Source of the DNA: Sitta carolinensis
Lineage: Eukaryota > Chordata > Aves > Passeriformes > Sittidae
Direction of reading: 5' to 3'
DNA length: 64,000 bases
Assembly: GCA_032173965.1 (NCBI GenBank)
Contig: CM063289.1
Coordinates: 31,042,690 to 31,106,689 of the forward strand
This document shows, piece by piece, positions 47,255 through 59,225 of this stretch. The notes under the pieces are model-generated. The model saw nothing but the letters and a program-made list of their open reading frames with translations. It was not told where the DNA came from and made no database searches. The first letter of the stretch is position 1; every line of letters begins with the position of its first letter. Position numbers and translations under genes: made by a program.

Positions 47255-47908
47255 ACCCCACGGCCCCACAGCCCCACTGCCCCTCGGCCCCACAATCCCA
47301 CAGCCTCACAACCCCACTGCCCCATGGCCCCACAGCCCCACTGCCCCATGGCCCAAATCCCTCATCCCCACAGCCCCACAGCCCTACAGCCCCACAGCCC
47401 CATCCCATGGCTCCACAGCCCCATCCCATGGCTCCACAGCCCCATCCCATGGCTCCACTGCCCCACTGCCCCACATTCCCACAGCCCTACAGCCCCACAG
47501 CCCCACATCCCCTCAGCCCCACTGCCCCAAAGCCCTATGGCCCTACAGCCCCACATCCACATCCCATGGCCCCACATCCCCATATCCTCTGGCTCCACTG
47601 CCCCATCCCATGGCTCCACAGCCCCACATCCCCTCATCCCCATATCCCATGGTCCCACAGCCCCTTGGCCCCACACCCCCTCATCCCCACATCCTGACAT
47701 TCCCACACCCCCACAGCCCCTCATCCCCACATCCTGACATTCCCACACCCCACAGCCCTCATCCCCACAGCCCCTCATCCCCACATCCTGACATTCCCAC
47801 ACCCCACAGCCCCTCATCCCCACAGCCCCTCATCCCCACATCCCATCCCATGGCCCCCCACCCCCTCATCCCCACATCCCGACATTCCCACACCCCCTCA
47901 TCCCCTCG
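47255..47908. repeat. (CCCCACAGC)n-type array with a longer right-hand unit
   Basis: C-rich words CCCCACAG, CCCCACTG, CCCCATGG and CCCATGGCTCCACAG without strict period in the left part. A regular longer unit of about 38 bp (CTCATCCCCACATCCTGACA plus TTCCCACACCCCACAGCC) dominates 47680-47900. This is a compound array. Confidence 0.9.
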
Positions 47909-48617
47909 CCCCGCGGGATGCAGCCAAGGCTCCGCTGCCACCCCTGAGCACCCCAATGCACCCTGGGGTGTCTGTGCCATCGGGGTGACCCGGCAGCGTT
48001 TGGGTTTGGCTCTCCAAGCCAGTGACACCCTCTGCATTCCCTCGGCAACTGAGGCGCTGCAGAGGAACTCCTGCTACATTTAACAACTCTGAACGTGTTG
48101 ACACACATCAAATCCTGATCCGGGGTGGGTTTAAGTGACACATGTCATCTGACTGGAGGGTTTGTGTGTCTGCCAGTGTGAACACAAAAGGCTCAGCATG
48201 TCTGAGGAGAAGCAGAAATCAGATCTGTGACAACAAAATTTGCTTGCAGATAATTAATCACATTTGTAAATAAGTGAGGCCATATTTCCATCCCTTTTGT
48301 TTCTTCTTCTCATGATCTGCAGGTCAGCTCTCGCTGTGAAAATATTAACAGCGAGCAGATTTGCCAGTCACAGGCCCCAGAAGCACTGAGGATGTGTTTG
48401 GGTGCTCAGACAGACGTGTTTGTGCTGGAAGGGCTCCCAGCCCTGCAGCGGGGGCTCGGGCGAGCACAGGGGCCGAGGGTCTCCACGGGGTCAGGCTGCA
48501 GAGCCAGAGCTGTAAATAACCAGAGAGAGCTGTCTGCTGCTCTGAGGGAGGAAAGAAACCCTGCAAATAAATACCCAGGAGCACTGAGCTGCAGGAGGCG
48601 AGATTGAGACGGGATCT
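47909..48617. other. unique DNA, no gene seen
   Basis: Mixed composition, AT-rich 48230-48350; no supported exon. Confidence 0.4.
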
Positions 48618-48830
48618 GGGGCAGGAATTGTTCCTGGGATGGTGGCAGCCCCTGGCACAGGTGCCCAGAGCAGCCTTGGCTGCCCCTGGATCCCTGGCAG
48701 TGCCCAGGCCAGGCTGGAATTGGGGCTGGGGGCCCCTGGGACAATGGGAGGGGTCCCTGCCAGGGCAGGGGCACTGGGGGGGATTTGGGGTCTCTTCAAC
48801 CCAGTGTGGGATTCTGGGGCTCCATGATTC
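48618..48830 (+). mobile_element. CR1 LINE 3'-end fragment, sense
   Basis: GGCAGCCCCTGGCACAGGTG, CCCAGAGCAGCCTTGGCTGC, CCCTGGATCCCTGGCAGTGC, CCAGGCCAGGCTGGAATTGG, GGTCCCTGCCAGGGC and GGGATTCTGGGGCTCCATGA follow the CR1 order. The ends are degenerate. Confidence 0.85.
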
Positions 48831-49282
48831 ATACACACCTGGATGTCTCTCCCTGGTTTACTGGTAGGACATTACATTTTCCTGGCAGCACCTGCCTCAC
48901 AGTACCCAGAACATCAGCACTGCAGCTGTGGCCAAAGAATGGGGCAGAAAAAGTGGAGACTTGTGCACCAGAAGTGTCTGGGAATTACCATTCCAGCATC
49001 CCAAGCCCCCCTCACTGCCCACAGTGCAAGGATGATGCTGCAGCTTCAGTGTGTCACACATGCATAGGGGGGGTGTGCATGTGGGGGAACCTATTCCCAA
49101 ATTCTTGGGGCAATTTCTGAATTGGAGAGATGGGATCCTGCATCTTCCCTCTGCAGCTTCTTTACACCAAGGATGCAACCTCTTTCTTGAATCCAGATAA
49201 TGAACCCTGGCCTCAAAAGCCAATATCTGTTTTCCCCAGAACTATCGATTGCAACTCGGGGATAATTCATCCACATAGGTTC

Positions 49283-49287
<5 letters not shown>
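48831..49287. other. unique DNA before a long poly(A)
   Basis: No polyadenylation signal and no recognised gene. Could be a retrocopy body in front of the A48 tail, but nothing identifies a parent gene. Confidence 0.35.

Positions 49288-49335
<48 letters not shown>
49288..49335 (+). repeat. poly(A) tract, A48
   Basis: A pure run of 48 A, the longest homopolymer in the window. It is long for a bird genome, where poly(A)-tailed retroposons are rare. No flanking direct repeats are evident. Confidence 0.93.
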
Positions 49336-49340
<5 letters not shown>

Positions 49341-52300
49341 CTATTTAAGTGGCTATCAACAAAAGATGCAATTTTAGTTAAGTCTCTTTGGGTTCTTAAA
49401 TATGTTGCCATTATCACAGGGAAAAAGCATTACAGGACAGATAAGAACACTCAAATCTTGTAATCTAACACGTTCCACAGTGGGTTTTTTCCTCACTCAG
49501 GAAAGCTGCAGGGTTCAGTCACTCAGGGTGCAGCAGCCACACAAACACACCTGGTTAGCCTGCTTGCCAGCACACAGGGAGCACGGGGGGCAGGGACACA
49601 GCCCCAGAGGAGCCCTGGGGCCAGGTGTGCCTCACCTGTGCTGCACAGGGGTTCAGGATGGAGAGCCCGGGCTGTTCACTGCCCGCCCTGCACGCACAGA
49701 TGCCAACCCACGCCTGGCTCTGGGTGTTCTCAGCACACCACCAACGTTCCCCACAAACCTGAGCGAGCACTCTGCAGTTCATCCTCCCCGTGCTTGTTTG
49801 GAAACAGATTTGATGCTTACTGCACATTTTCCTGCTCTTCCAAAGGCACAGAAGGAGCTCTGCAGCCGGCAGGGTGTGTACACCCATGTTTGCGTGGCTG
49901 ATTAATGAGGGGAATTTTCTGTGCGTGCTGCTTCCAGGGCTGTGTAGTTCTCCCATCCGTGAAGCTTCTGCAAGTGGCAGAAGGGAGCTGAGGAGGAGCA
50001 GGGAGCTGGGGGGCCGTGGAGGAGAGGGGTGATGTGTGCCAGAGGCGCCCAGGCCAGCCAGCGCTGCTCCGGGGGGCTCGGGGCTGCACAGCCCAGCCCC
50101 CCGTGTGCCCCCAGCCCCACGGCGAGCCCCACTGCGGCTCCAGCAGCCCCTGCCACCAGCTGCCCTGGGCAGCGGTGGGAGCAGCTCCTGGCTCGGCTCC
50201 CAGGGGCTCTGGTGTGATTTTGGCAGACCACGGGCAGCAGGGGTGGCAGGGTGCCCCGTGGAAGGGGCTGGCAGCACCAGGCTCTCTGGGGAGGCTCCCC
50301 TCGGGGCTCCCCTCCAGCCCCAAAGCTGCTGCCAGGGGTCACCGGGCACCCAGCACTCTGCCTTCTCTGCCCCCTGCTCCAACCTGCCCTCCCACCTCCT
50401 CATGGTGCCAGCACCTCTGCTGCCCCCGGCCTCGGTGGGCACAGCTGGCACAGGGTGGGACCTGTGCATCCCCAGGGAAGCCTCCGACACAGTGCCAGAG
50501 CCTGCAGGAGCAAAGAGCTCTCTGAAACTCTGCTATTTACTGTTTACTATTTCAAAAAAAAAAAAAAAAAAAAAGGAAAATCAGAAAACATCCGAATTTG
50601 GCCCTGGAGTTTCTGGGATTTGCATTCAAATGCTCCCACCACCCCACCCTGAGCTGGATTCCCAGGCTGCCCCAAGCTCTGCTGTAACATGGCAGCAGAG
50701 TTTTCTGTTCAGTTTTTGTTGCCTGTTTTGCAGAATGTGTTTCTGCAGAATTCAGTCTACAAGCCAAACTTTGGCAAGATCATTCTTATATTTCTTTCAC
50801 ATCTCCACAGATCTGAAGTAAATAATTCTGACTTGCTTAATTCTTAATCCAGTGTTTTGTAAGAGAAGCCATTTGACCTCATCAGCTTTTAAGTCTCAGA
50901 ATGATGGGAAGTAGAAAATCGCAGAAAACTTTTCTTGCTGCTCTCTGTGACCACCAGTCAGAAAGAGCAGAAGGTGATGTGTTAAGACACCCTGACTCAG
51001 GCTGAGATTTAATTGCCCTCTTGTACTTTCCCTGGGAAAACAGTCTTGCACAGGCACAAAAGGTCACCAGAAAGCCACAACCTGCAGGAACTCAACTCCA
51101 GTTTCCAGGAAAATACAAAATAAACAAGTGAACCCTCTCTATGTCCTTGCAAGGAAATGAAGGGAAAACAAAAAGTCAACATTGATTTGTAAGACACTTC
51201 ATGTCAATTCACTCGGATGTTTCTCCAGTGGAGAGGAGCAGCTGTGCCTCGAGCAAGGTGTTCTCTACCTGAGCCCAGGTGACACCCAGAGGTGGGGAAG
51301 CCCCCAGGGACCTTTCCTGGAGGGTAAGGAGCAGCAGCCCGAGAGGGGAACAGATGGGCAGAGCTTTGCAGAGGCTCAGGAGAGGCTTTGAGTGCAGAGC
51401 ACCTCACCCACTGCACGGAGCCTTGCTGGGAAGCGTCCCCCAGCCCGGAGTCACCCAGGGCTGATGAATCCTTACTGGAACACAGAACAGATACCTGCAT
51501 GAAGGATGGGGAAGAGGGCTCTTCATCAAATTAAAAGGATTGGATTATATTTTAAATTGATTGTAAGCTTTAGAGATTTTTGTTCCAGTAAAAGTATTGA
51601 TCAGTGGGGGATTTGCATATCCCTCTCTCACAGTACGAGGTGGTTCTGCCACCAGCAGTTACTGCAGGGCTCGTTAAGTAAAACAGGGAAAGATTAAAGG
51701 CTGCAGGAACATTTTTACACATTGCCAAAAAAATATTTTTTTCCTAGGATGAAGTTAATACTCTTTAATGTACGCTTTATTTTTCAATAGATTCAACTAG
51801 CAATGGATACAGGCTTTGCTGCAACATCTCCTTACCTTTGATGACTTGCCAGATTTTCAGAACCAACATGAGAAGAAAAACAATGGATCAGCTTCAGTCT
51901 GATTTTTAGCTCCTTTTAAGTTCTTCTCAGTTACAAGAGCTCTAGCAGGAATGCCATTTTTAATTACCAGAGCTGTGCTGTATGCACGTCTGACATCACA
52001 GTCCTGTGCTCGGAGGTGGGAGAGGAGACTTCCTGATGCCACTGGCAGAAAGCAATGTTTAGATGTTTCAGATGGCTTTTATTTTTAACTCTAGTAGCTA
52101 CAACTGGCCTCCCATTGCTAACTAAGCAGGAGAAGTTCCCAGCAGCGTCCCAGCCATGCAGAGCCCTCTCAGGGCTCAGAGCAGGCAGGAGAAGTTCCCA
52201 GCAGCCATGCAGAGCAGGGCTGTGGCAGCACTGCCAGCAGGTGTGATGTGGCAGTGGGATCTCCTTCCCAGGAAACAGAACTTGATCTTCAGAGGATGAG

Positions 52301-54119
52301 CCTGTGGTCCAGGTCCTGGGGAGCAGCGTGGGGCTGAGGCCACTGCTGCTCCTGCTGCCTGCCCAGCTCAGCAGGGATGGTTCTGAAAGGGCTTCAGTCA
52401 TGACAGGCTTCTCTTTTGTCTGCTCGAGCTCCCCAGCAGGACCAATTCTGTGCCTGTTTCTGTGAGGACGAGCAGAATCACATTCCTTTGCAATTACCCC
52501 GCGCGGAATTTCTCAGGCAGGAATCTGGGAACTGCAGTGATTCCAGGATCCTTCAGGGACAGTTTGCTTCATGGTCCTCTCTTCTCCTGAACATCCTCTT
52601 TGATGGCCTGTGGCCCCAGAAGCTTCCCCACAGGGGGACACAAGTCACACCCCTCCCAAATGGTTTACCTTCAAGTGAAATTCTGCTTCTGCTCATCTTC
52701 AAAACTTTCCCTCACATACCACACACTCTGGACACCCTGCCGAGGGGAACCCAGTCCCTGTGGAAGGCAGGAACTGGGCATGGGGCACAGGGGCTGGGGC
52801 ACAGGGCACGGGGCACGGGCTGGAGCTGCCTGTCCCTCACACAGCAGAGTCCAGCTGCTGGAAGGGGGCAGGATCCACAGCAGGGCCCAAGGAAATGTGT
52901 GGAGGTGGCACAGTGTGGGGTGGCACTGAGGACACATCCCTGGGGGCTCTGGGGCACAGCATCCCCAGCACCCTGCCCCTGCCCCAGGAGATCAGGGCCC
53001 AGGGGAAGCGCCAGGAGGCTCCAGGCAGGACCTGAGGGGTTCCAGGGGCTCGTGTGGCCAGCATGGCTGTGAGCAGTGCTGATGGCAGCAGAGAGGACTC
53101 CAGGTGCCAGAGAGCCCCAGCCCGAGCCAGCAGTGCAGATGCCTCAGGTGTGCCAGCACAGGGGCACAACCACTGCCCTGGCCCCGTGGCCCTGCTATTT
53201 TTGGAACTATTTGCACTTCAGCAAAATCTCCCCAGGGGTACAAACACCAGAGCTGCTTTTCTTGGTCCATCTTCAAGAGCTTTTCCAGACAACAGTAAAT
53301 AAATTCGTAAACTTGAAATGCATGTTAGTAATTGATCATTTTAAAACAATACACTGCAAAAGGCATATTTGCTCCTGGAATGTTTTTTTTTTTCTAAATT
53401 CCATTTGCTATTGTAAATAACAGACCTGCAATCTGTGAGCCTAGACATTACAGGAGTACTGAAATGCTAGATACTTCGAAACGGAAAATGCTTTTGGGTA
53501 TGTATTTTACCATTCTTTATGTATTTTGTTTGGAACATGAATAGTTCATAGGTGCACGTTAAGTGCACAAGGTATGTCAGTATATCGACACCTCCTCACC
53601 AGTAGCAGAGTCTCCCTGAGCACATGGTGGGGTTTTTGTCAGGTAACTATGGTGATATGCAAGGCTGGGATTCTTTTGTGGGTTTGGGATTTTAGGGGGA
53701 CTCAGGGCAGGGGGGCTAGACCAGACACTGTCTTTTTTATCTATGCTGCGCTGCTGGTTAACATAAAAATATCTTCTGCTGAGAGAAAATAAAAAATAAG
53801 GGCAACAGTTGATAGGCACTGTGTATAAAAAGCCAGATCAGCCTGACAAACAGCTGCAGCACTTTATATTTGTCTTCATGTATATGCAATTGTCTTTACA
53901 AAGTATTTCTGCACGACCCGCTGTCACCAAGGTCAAAATTTGGAACCCAAAAATAACATACATGAATGCAGACTAGAATGAGGTCAGAGTGGAGCTGCCA
54001 AAGCAGCTCTTGAGCGTGAATATTTTAGTCCCATCCCTGAGAGCAAGGTGTTCCCCTGCTGCTCTCCTGTACCTTGCAGTTTAGCTTTGTACAAGAACAC
54101 AAATTCCAGATAAATGTTC
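49336..54119. other. unique DNA, no gene seen
   Basis: Contains an A21 tract at 50554-50574 and an imperfect duplication of about 60 bp at 52128-52215 (AGCAGGAGAAGTTCCCAGCA twice). AT-rich islands lie at 51500-51800 and 53280-53960. A minus-strand open frame of 311 codons at 49555-50490 lies in GC-rich DNA, is low-complexity and shows no domain. Confidence 0.4.
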
Positions 54120-54411
54120 TCCAGCAGCCCCGTCTCGCAGCGGCTCGTTTCTGGCGCATCCTTTGTGGCCCGCGGAGGCTGAGCTGCTGGAAATGAGAGA
54201 CCCCTGGATGGCAGCGAGCTCCCCTCAGTGCCGGGCGGGAGCGGCTCCGAGCGCGGCGTTCCCGTAAAATGGGATCCGAAATGAGGATGTGCTGCGCCCT
54301 AACTTCGTTACCAGGCGCCGGGCTCCCTGCGGCGGCCGAGCCGCGTTATGGAGCGCGTCTGTCACGACAGCAGCCCCAGGGACCCGGCCCAGCCTGCGGC
54401 ACAGCCCCGGG
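54120..54411. promoter_or_regulatory. CpG island candidate
   Basis: About 36 CpGs from 54120 to roughly 54445, outside tandem repeats for most of its length. It is one of the three densest non-array CpG clusters. An ATG at 54269 opens a plus-strand frame, but that runs straight into repeats and has no recognisable domain. Promoter activity is inferred only from base composition. Confidence 0.45.
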
Positions 54412-54590
54412 GACAGCCGGGCGGACAGACGGACGGAAAGCTGCTGGGGATGGGAATGACCCCTGTTCTGGCACAGCCGGGCGGACAGACGGACGGAAAG
54501 CGGCGGGAATGGGAATGACCCTGTTCTGGCACAGCACGGACGGACAGACGGACGGAAAGCTGCTGGGGATGGGAATGACCCCTGCTCCGC
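54412..54590. repeat. three tandem copies of an about 60-bp unit
   Basis: The unit is GGGCGGACAGACGGACGGAA, AGCTGCTGGGGATGGGAATG and ACCCCTGTTCTGGCACAGC. Copies begin near 54412, 54473 and 54532. It overlaps the right side of the CpG island and contributes to its CpG count. Confidence 0.93.
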
Positions 54591-54644
54591 TGCGGGCACG
54601 GCATCCCCCGGGCGCACGGGGAGCGTCGGATGGGTTATTAACAA

Positions 54645-55266
54645 CGGGTATTCCCGGCACCACGGGGTATCCTGCACCCCGGGTATTCCCTGCACCCCGG
54701 GGTTATTTACTGCACACCGGGTTATTCCCTGCACCCCGGTTATTCCTGCACACCGGGGTTATTCCCTGCACATCCGGATTATTTATGCACACCCGGTTAT
54801 TACTGCACCACCGGGGGTATTCCCTGCAACACCCGGGGTTATTCCTGCACACCCGGGGTTATTCCCTGCACACCCGGATTATTTACTGCACACCCGGGGT
54901 TATTCCCTGCACACCCGGGATTATTTACTGCACACCGGGGTATTCCCTGCACCCCGGGGTTATTCCCTGCACACCGGGGTTATTCCCTGCATCCCCGGGG
55001 TTATTCCCTGCACCCCCGGGGTTATTTACTGCACACCCGGGGTTATTCCCTGCACCCCCGGGGTTATTCCCTGCACACCCGGGGTTATTCCCTGCACATC
55101 CGGGATTATTTACTGCACACCCGGGGTTATTTACTGCACCACCGGGGGTATTCCCTGCACACCCGGGGTTATTCCTGCACCCCCGGGGTTATTCCCTGCA
55201 CCCCCGGGGTTATTCCCTGCACACCCGGGGTTATTTACTGCCCCAGCACTCCCGGGGTTATTCCCT
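54645..55266. repeat. 21-bp minisatellite (CACACCCGGGGTTATTCCCTG)-type
   Basis: About 29 units with CACACC or CACCCC, a run CGGGG, TTATT, and CCCTG or TACTG. The left third (54645-54870) is irregular in unit length. The octamer GGGTTATT in each unit also occurs, reversed, in the 35938-36573 array. Confidence 0.93.
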
Positions 55267-55280
55267 GTCCCAGCAGGGAT

Positions 55281-55397
55281 GGAGCTGGGGCTGGAGCTGG
55301 GGCTGGAGCAGGAGCTGGGATGGAGCTGGGGCTGGAGCAGGAGCTGGGCTGGAGTTGGAGCTGGGCTGGAGCTGGAGCAGGAGCTGGGCTGGGGCTG
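55281..55397. repeat. (GGAGCTGGGGCT)-type hexamer array
   Basis: GGAGCT, GGGGCT and GGAGCAGGAGCT words, all multiples of 6 bp or nearly so. It follows the 21-bp array after 15 bp. Confidence 0.9.
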
Positions 55398-56468
55398 CCC
55401 CAGGGAGCAGTGGGGTTCTACAGAGCTCCACGGGTGTCTGCAGACACAGCAAACACAGAAGAAAAGAAAGGCCTGTGATCACAGGATAATTGCTGAGGAA
55501 TATCAGAAGGGGTTTGTTTGCAGAGTGTTCTCTGAGTCTCACAATAAAAAGACATAAAAAGGACAGTAATTGGCCACCAGGGATAGAGCTAATGGTAAAT
55601 ACTCTAATAAAGAAACCCAGGCTGCACTGCAAGTAGATCACTTATCATGGGGTTTCTCCAATAGAGAGGCTTCTCCCCACACCTCTGCACTTCTGTGCTT
55701 GATTTGCCAGTGACTTCTGCAATTACAGCATCTAAACAAATCAGGAAAGAGCCTTTTGTTGGTCTGAATTAGAAAACGAGTCTGTAGAGGTGGAGAACTG
55801 CCATCATTTTAAATTGCCTTCTCTGAGCTTGGCACTCTGGGCTTTGGGGCTGGGGGCACGTTTGGCTTGGATTGTTATCTTAGACTTTGACTGAGCTGAA
55901 CACAGAGGTTTGTGCCTGGGAACTGCAGGCTCTCACACACCAGGGCTGGCTGGGATTTTATCAAAAATCGGTTTGGGCATTGGTGAGGGCAGTGCTCGTG
56001 CAGCACCACTGCCCAGCCTGGTCCTGCTCTGCACTAGAGCCCCAGCATGGAGGGAGGGGTAATGCTGCTAAAATAACAGTGGTGTGAGTGAGCTGAGTGA
56101 GGGGACCCCCTGTGCCCCCCTGGCCCTCAGACAGACCCCTCAGCGGGTCAGAAGGGGGGATCTCACGGGGGAGCAGAGAGGGGCAGCGTCTCTTCTCACA
56201 CTCTTAGAAGGAAAAATTCAGTTTTCTTATATTTTTAATTTTCAGAGAGGAAAGATAAATGCTTTTTACACTCCTTTGACCTGGAGCTGTGGCTTTTTAC
56301 AGTCTCATAGATAATGTCAAGGTTAGGAACAATTACTGGACACCCAAGGACCACAACACTGACCTCACTCAAGCAGAGCTCACATTAGTGATTCCTGATA
56401 ACTAAAGCATCAATGAGTATGAAGCAAAAGGACATGGTGTTATGTCCTAATTGCACATTCAGTCCTAG
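55398..56468. other. unique DNA, no gene seen
   Basis: AT-rich 55490-55830 and 56200-56460; GC-rich 55840-56170. No supported exon. Confidence 0.4.
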
Positions 56469-56545
56469 GATAATGCAGAGGGGTGGAACGAGATGGTCAT
56501 TAAGGTCTCTTCCAACCCAAACCATTCTGTGATTCCATGATTTTG
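56469..56545 (+). mobile_element. CR1 LINE 3' terminus, sense
   Basis: GGGGTGGAACGAGATGGTCA, TTAAGGTCTCTTCCAACCCA, AACCATTCTGTGATTCCATG and ATTTTG reproduce the CR1 terminal 75 bp including the octamer tail. Extreme 5' truncation is common for CR1. Confidence 0.92.
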
Positions 56546-57503
56546 TCTCATGGTACTTTGGCAATCAAAGTCAAAAAGGTCAAGATCTCTTCTTCTTTCT
56601 GCACTTGCTTCATATGCAAGCAGGTATTTTCATAGATCTGAAATTATAGGCCTGTAGATCATAAAAAGCCTTTTTAAAAATTCCTATTAATTAAAATGTC
56701 CTTAGATTGAAATGAACAGTAGGTAAGAAAATCCACTGTCCCAGGCTGTGCAATTAGCCATCAGGATTCAGTGATATTTCTCTATTTCTGCCTTGAGATC
56801 CACGGGCTCAGAGCACTTTCAGGCTACAGCAGGAGGAATTCAGAGACACCTGGGTGGCAAACACCTCCCTACTGAGCACACACGTGGTGTCCTGCTCATC
56901 CTGGACCACCCGTGGGATCTGTGCTCCAGCTGATGGCATTTCTTGAGCCAAAAGGAGGTGAAGTCATGGAGGCCAAAACCTCCGTGCAATCCCTCCCTTA
57001 GGTGCCCTTCCTGCTGGACACTTCCCAGTCAGCTCTCCAAGGGCCTGAGTAGAAAATTAAATCCTTTAGTTGTTAATAATCCTTGTGTAAATACCAAAAT
57101 CCATTTCTTTGTTAAAATTAAGTAAAACCAAGACATTCACAACTGCACACCAGTGTCTTCCTTAGTGTGGAATGTGATAGCAAAAAGGTCTGGAAACTCC
57201 CTCTGGAAACAATATTGGGCATGATTTCTGCCTCACACATGGACAGGACAGCTGGAACAAAGTCACAGCCACGTTTGAATGTTTGGAAAGCACTGCCCAA
57301 AAGATCTTCCTTTATGTTTAATTGAGGAGTTGATGAAAGTAGAAAAAAAATACTTGTAACATTCAGGGCATTAAAAATGTAATAGAGCTGAACTGCTGTG
57401 CTGTGGATGACCCCTACCCACAGAAAACGCCTGCTTGACTCACCACAGAGAAATTCCAAACAGCTGGAGAGTTGGTCACCACAGGGACGCACAGCTTTGG
57501 CCA
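56546..57503. other. AT-rich unique DNA, no gene seen
   Basis: No repeats. The 133-codon minus-strand open frame (57118-57519) resembles no known family and its left end enters the array. No splice-bounded exon is supported. Confidence 0.4.
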
Positions 57504-59225
57504 CACTGCTGCTGGTCACTCACTGCTGCTGGTCACTCACAGCTGCTGTCACTCACAGCTCTTGGCACCAGCTCTGCTGGTCACTCACTCTGCTGGTCAC
57601 TCACATTGCTGCTGGTCACTCACAGCTCTGCTGGTCACTCAGCTCTGCTGGTCACTCAGCTCTGCTGGTCACTCACATTGCTGCTGGTCACTCACAGCTC
57701 TGCTGGTCACTCACAGCTCTGCTGTGTCACTCACACTGCTGCTGGTCACTCACATCTGCTGGTCACTCACACTCTGCTGGTCACTCAGCTCTGCTGGTCA
57801 CTCACAGCTCTGCTGGTCACTCACAGCTCTGCTGGTCACTCACAGCTCTGCTGGTCACTCACATCTGCTGGTCACTCAGCTCTGCTGGTCACTCACAGCT
57901 CTGCTGGTCACTCACAGCCTGCTGGTCACTCACATTGCTGCTGGTCACTCACATTGCTGCTGGTCACTCACACTCTGCTGGTCACTCACAGCTCTGCTGG
58001 TCACTCACATTCTGCTGGTCACTCACATGCCTGCTGGTCACTCACATTGCTGCTGGTCACTCACAGCTCTGCTGGTCACTCAGCTCTGCTGGTCACTCAC
58101 AGCTCTGCTGGTCACTCACAGCTCTGCTGGTCACTCACATTGCTGCTGGTCACTCAGCTCTGCTGGTCACTCACAGCTCTGCTGGTCACTCACAGCTCTG
58201 CTGGTCACTCAGCTCTGCTGGTTCACATCTGCACTCAGCTCTGCTGGTCACTCACAGCTCTGCTGGTCACTCAGCTCTGCTGTCACTCAGCTCTGCTGTC
58301 ACTCAGCTCTGGGGTCACTCACAGCTCTGCTGGTCACTCACTCTGCTGGTCACTCAGCTCTGCTGGTCACTCAGCTTGCTGGTCACTCACATCTGCTGTC
58401 ACTCAGCTCTGCGGGTCACTCACAGCTCTGCTGGTCACTCAGCTCTGCTGGTCACTCACAGCTCTGCTGGTCACTCAGCTCTGCTGGTCACTCACAGCTC
58501 TGCTGGTCACTCAGCTCTGCTGGTCACTCAGCTCTGCTGGTCACTCACAGCTCTGCTGGTCACTCAGCTCTGCTGGTCACTCAGCTCTGCTGGTCACTCA
58601 CAGCTCTGCTGGTCACTCACAGCTCTGCTGGTCACTCACATTGCTGCTGGTCACTCAGCTCTGCTGGTCACTCACAGCTCTGCTGGTCACTCAGCTCTGC
58701 TGGTCACTCACAGCTCTGCTGGTCACTCACAGCTCTGCTGGTCACTCAGCTCTGCTGGTCACTCACAGCTCTGCTGGTCACTCAGCTCTGCTGGTCACTC
58801 AGCTCTGCTGGTCACTCACAGCTCTGCTGGTCACTCAGCTCTGCTGGTCACTCAGCTCTGCTGGTCACTCACAGCTCTGCTGGTCACTCAGCTCTGCTGG
58901 TCACTCAGTCCTCCTGCTCGTCACTCAGCTCTGCTGGTCACTCAGCTCTGCTGGTCACTCAGCTCTGCTGGTCACTCAGCCCTGCTGGTCACTCAGCTCT
59001 GCTGGTCACTCAGCTCTGCTGGTCACTCACAGCTCTGCTGGTCACTCAGCTCTGCTGGTCACTCACAGCTCTGCTGGTCACTCAGCTCTGCTGGTCACTC
59101 AGCTCTGCTGATCACTCAGCTCTGCTGGTCACTCAGCTCTGCTGGTCACTCACATTGCTGCTGGTCACTCAGCTCTGCTGGTCACTCAGCCCTGCTGGTC
59201 ACTCAGCTCTGCTGGTCACTCACAG
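57504..59225. repeat. 17/19-bp minisatellite, about 90 copies, largest array
   Basis: Two unit lengths alternate: TGGTCACTCACAGCTCTGC (19 bp) and TGGTCACTCAGCTCTGC (17 bp), differing by a CA insertion. A rarer 20-21-bp form has ATTGCTGC. The left half is a mixture including the ATTGCTGC units; the right half is mostly the 17- and 19-bp types. All three plus-strand frames stay open for over 550 codons because neither unit length nor sequence gives stops. This is not a gene. Confidence 0.96.

Noticed and set aside
49555..50490. Minus-strand open frame of 311 codons outside arrays
   Set aside because: Lies in GC-rich DNA where stops are rare, and the peptide is low-complexity (G, A, P, S, R) without a domain. 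The overlapping plus-strand frame is also open, so coding is unsupported.
54269..55489. Plus-strand open frame of 406 codons starting in a CpG island
   Set aside because: Most of it is the 60-bp and 21-bp repeats; the unique first 40 codons show no recognisable domain.
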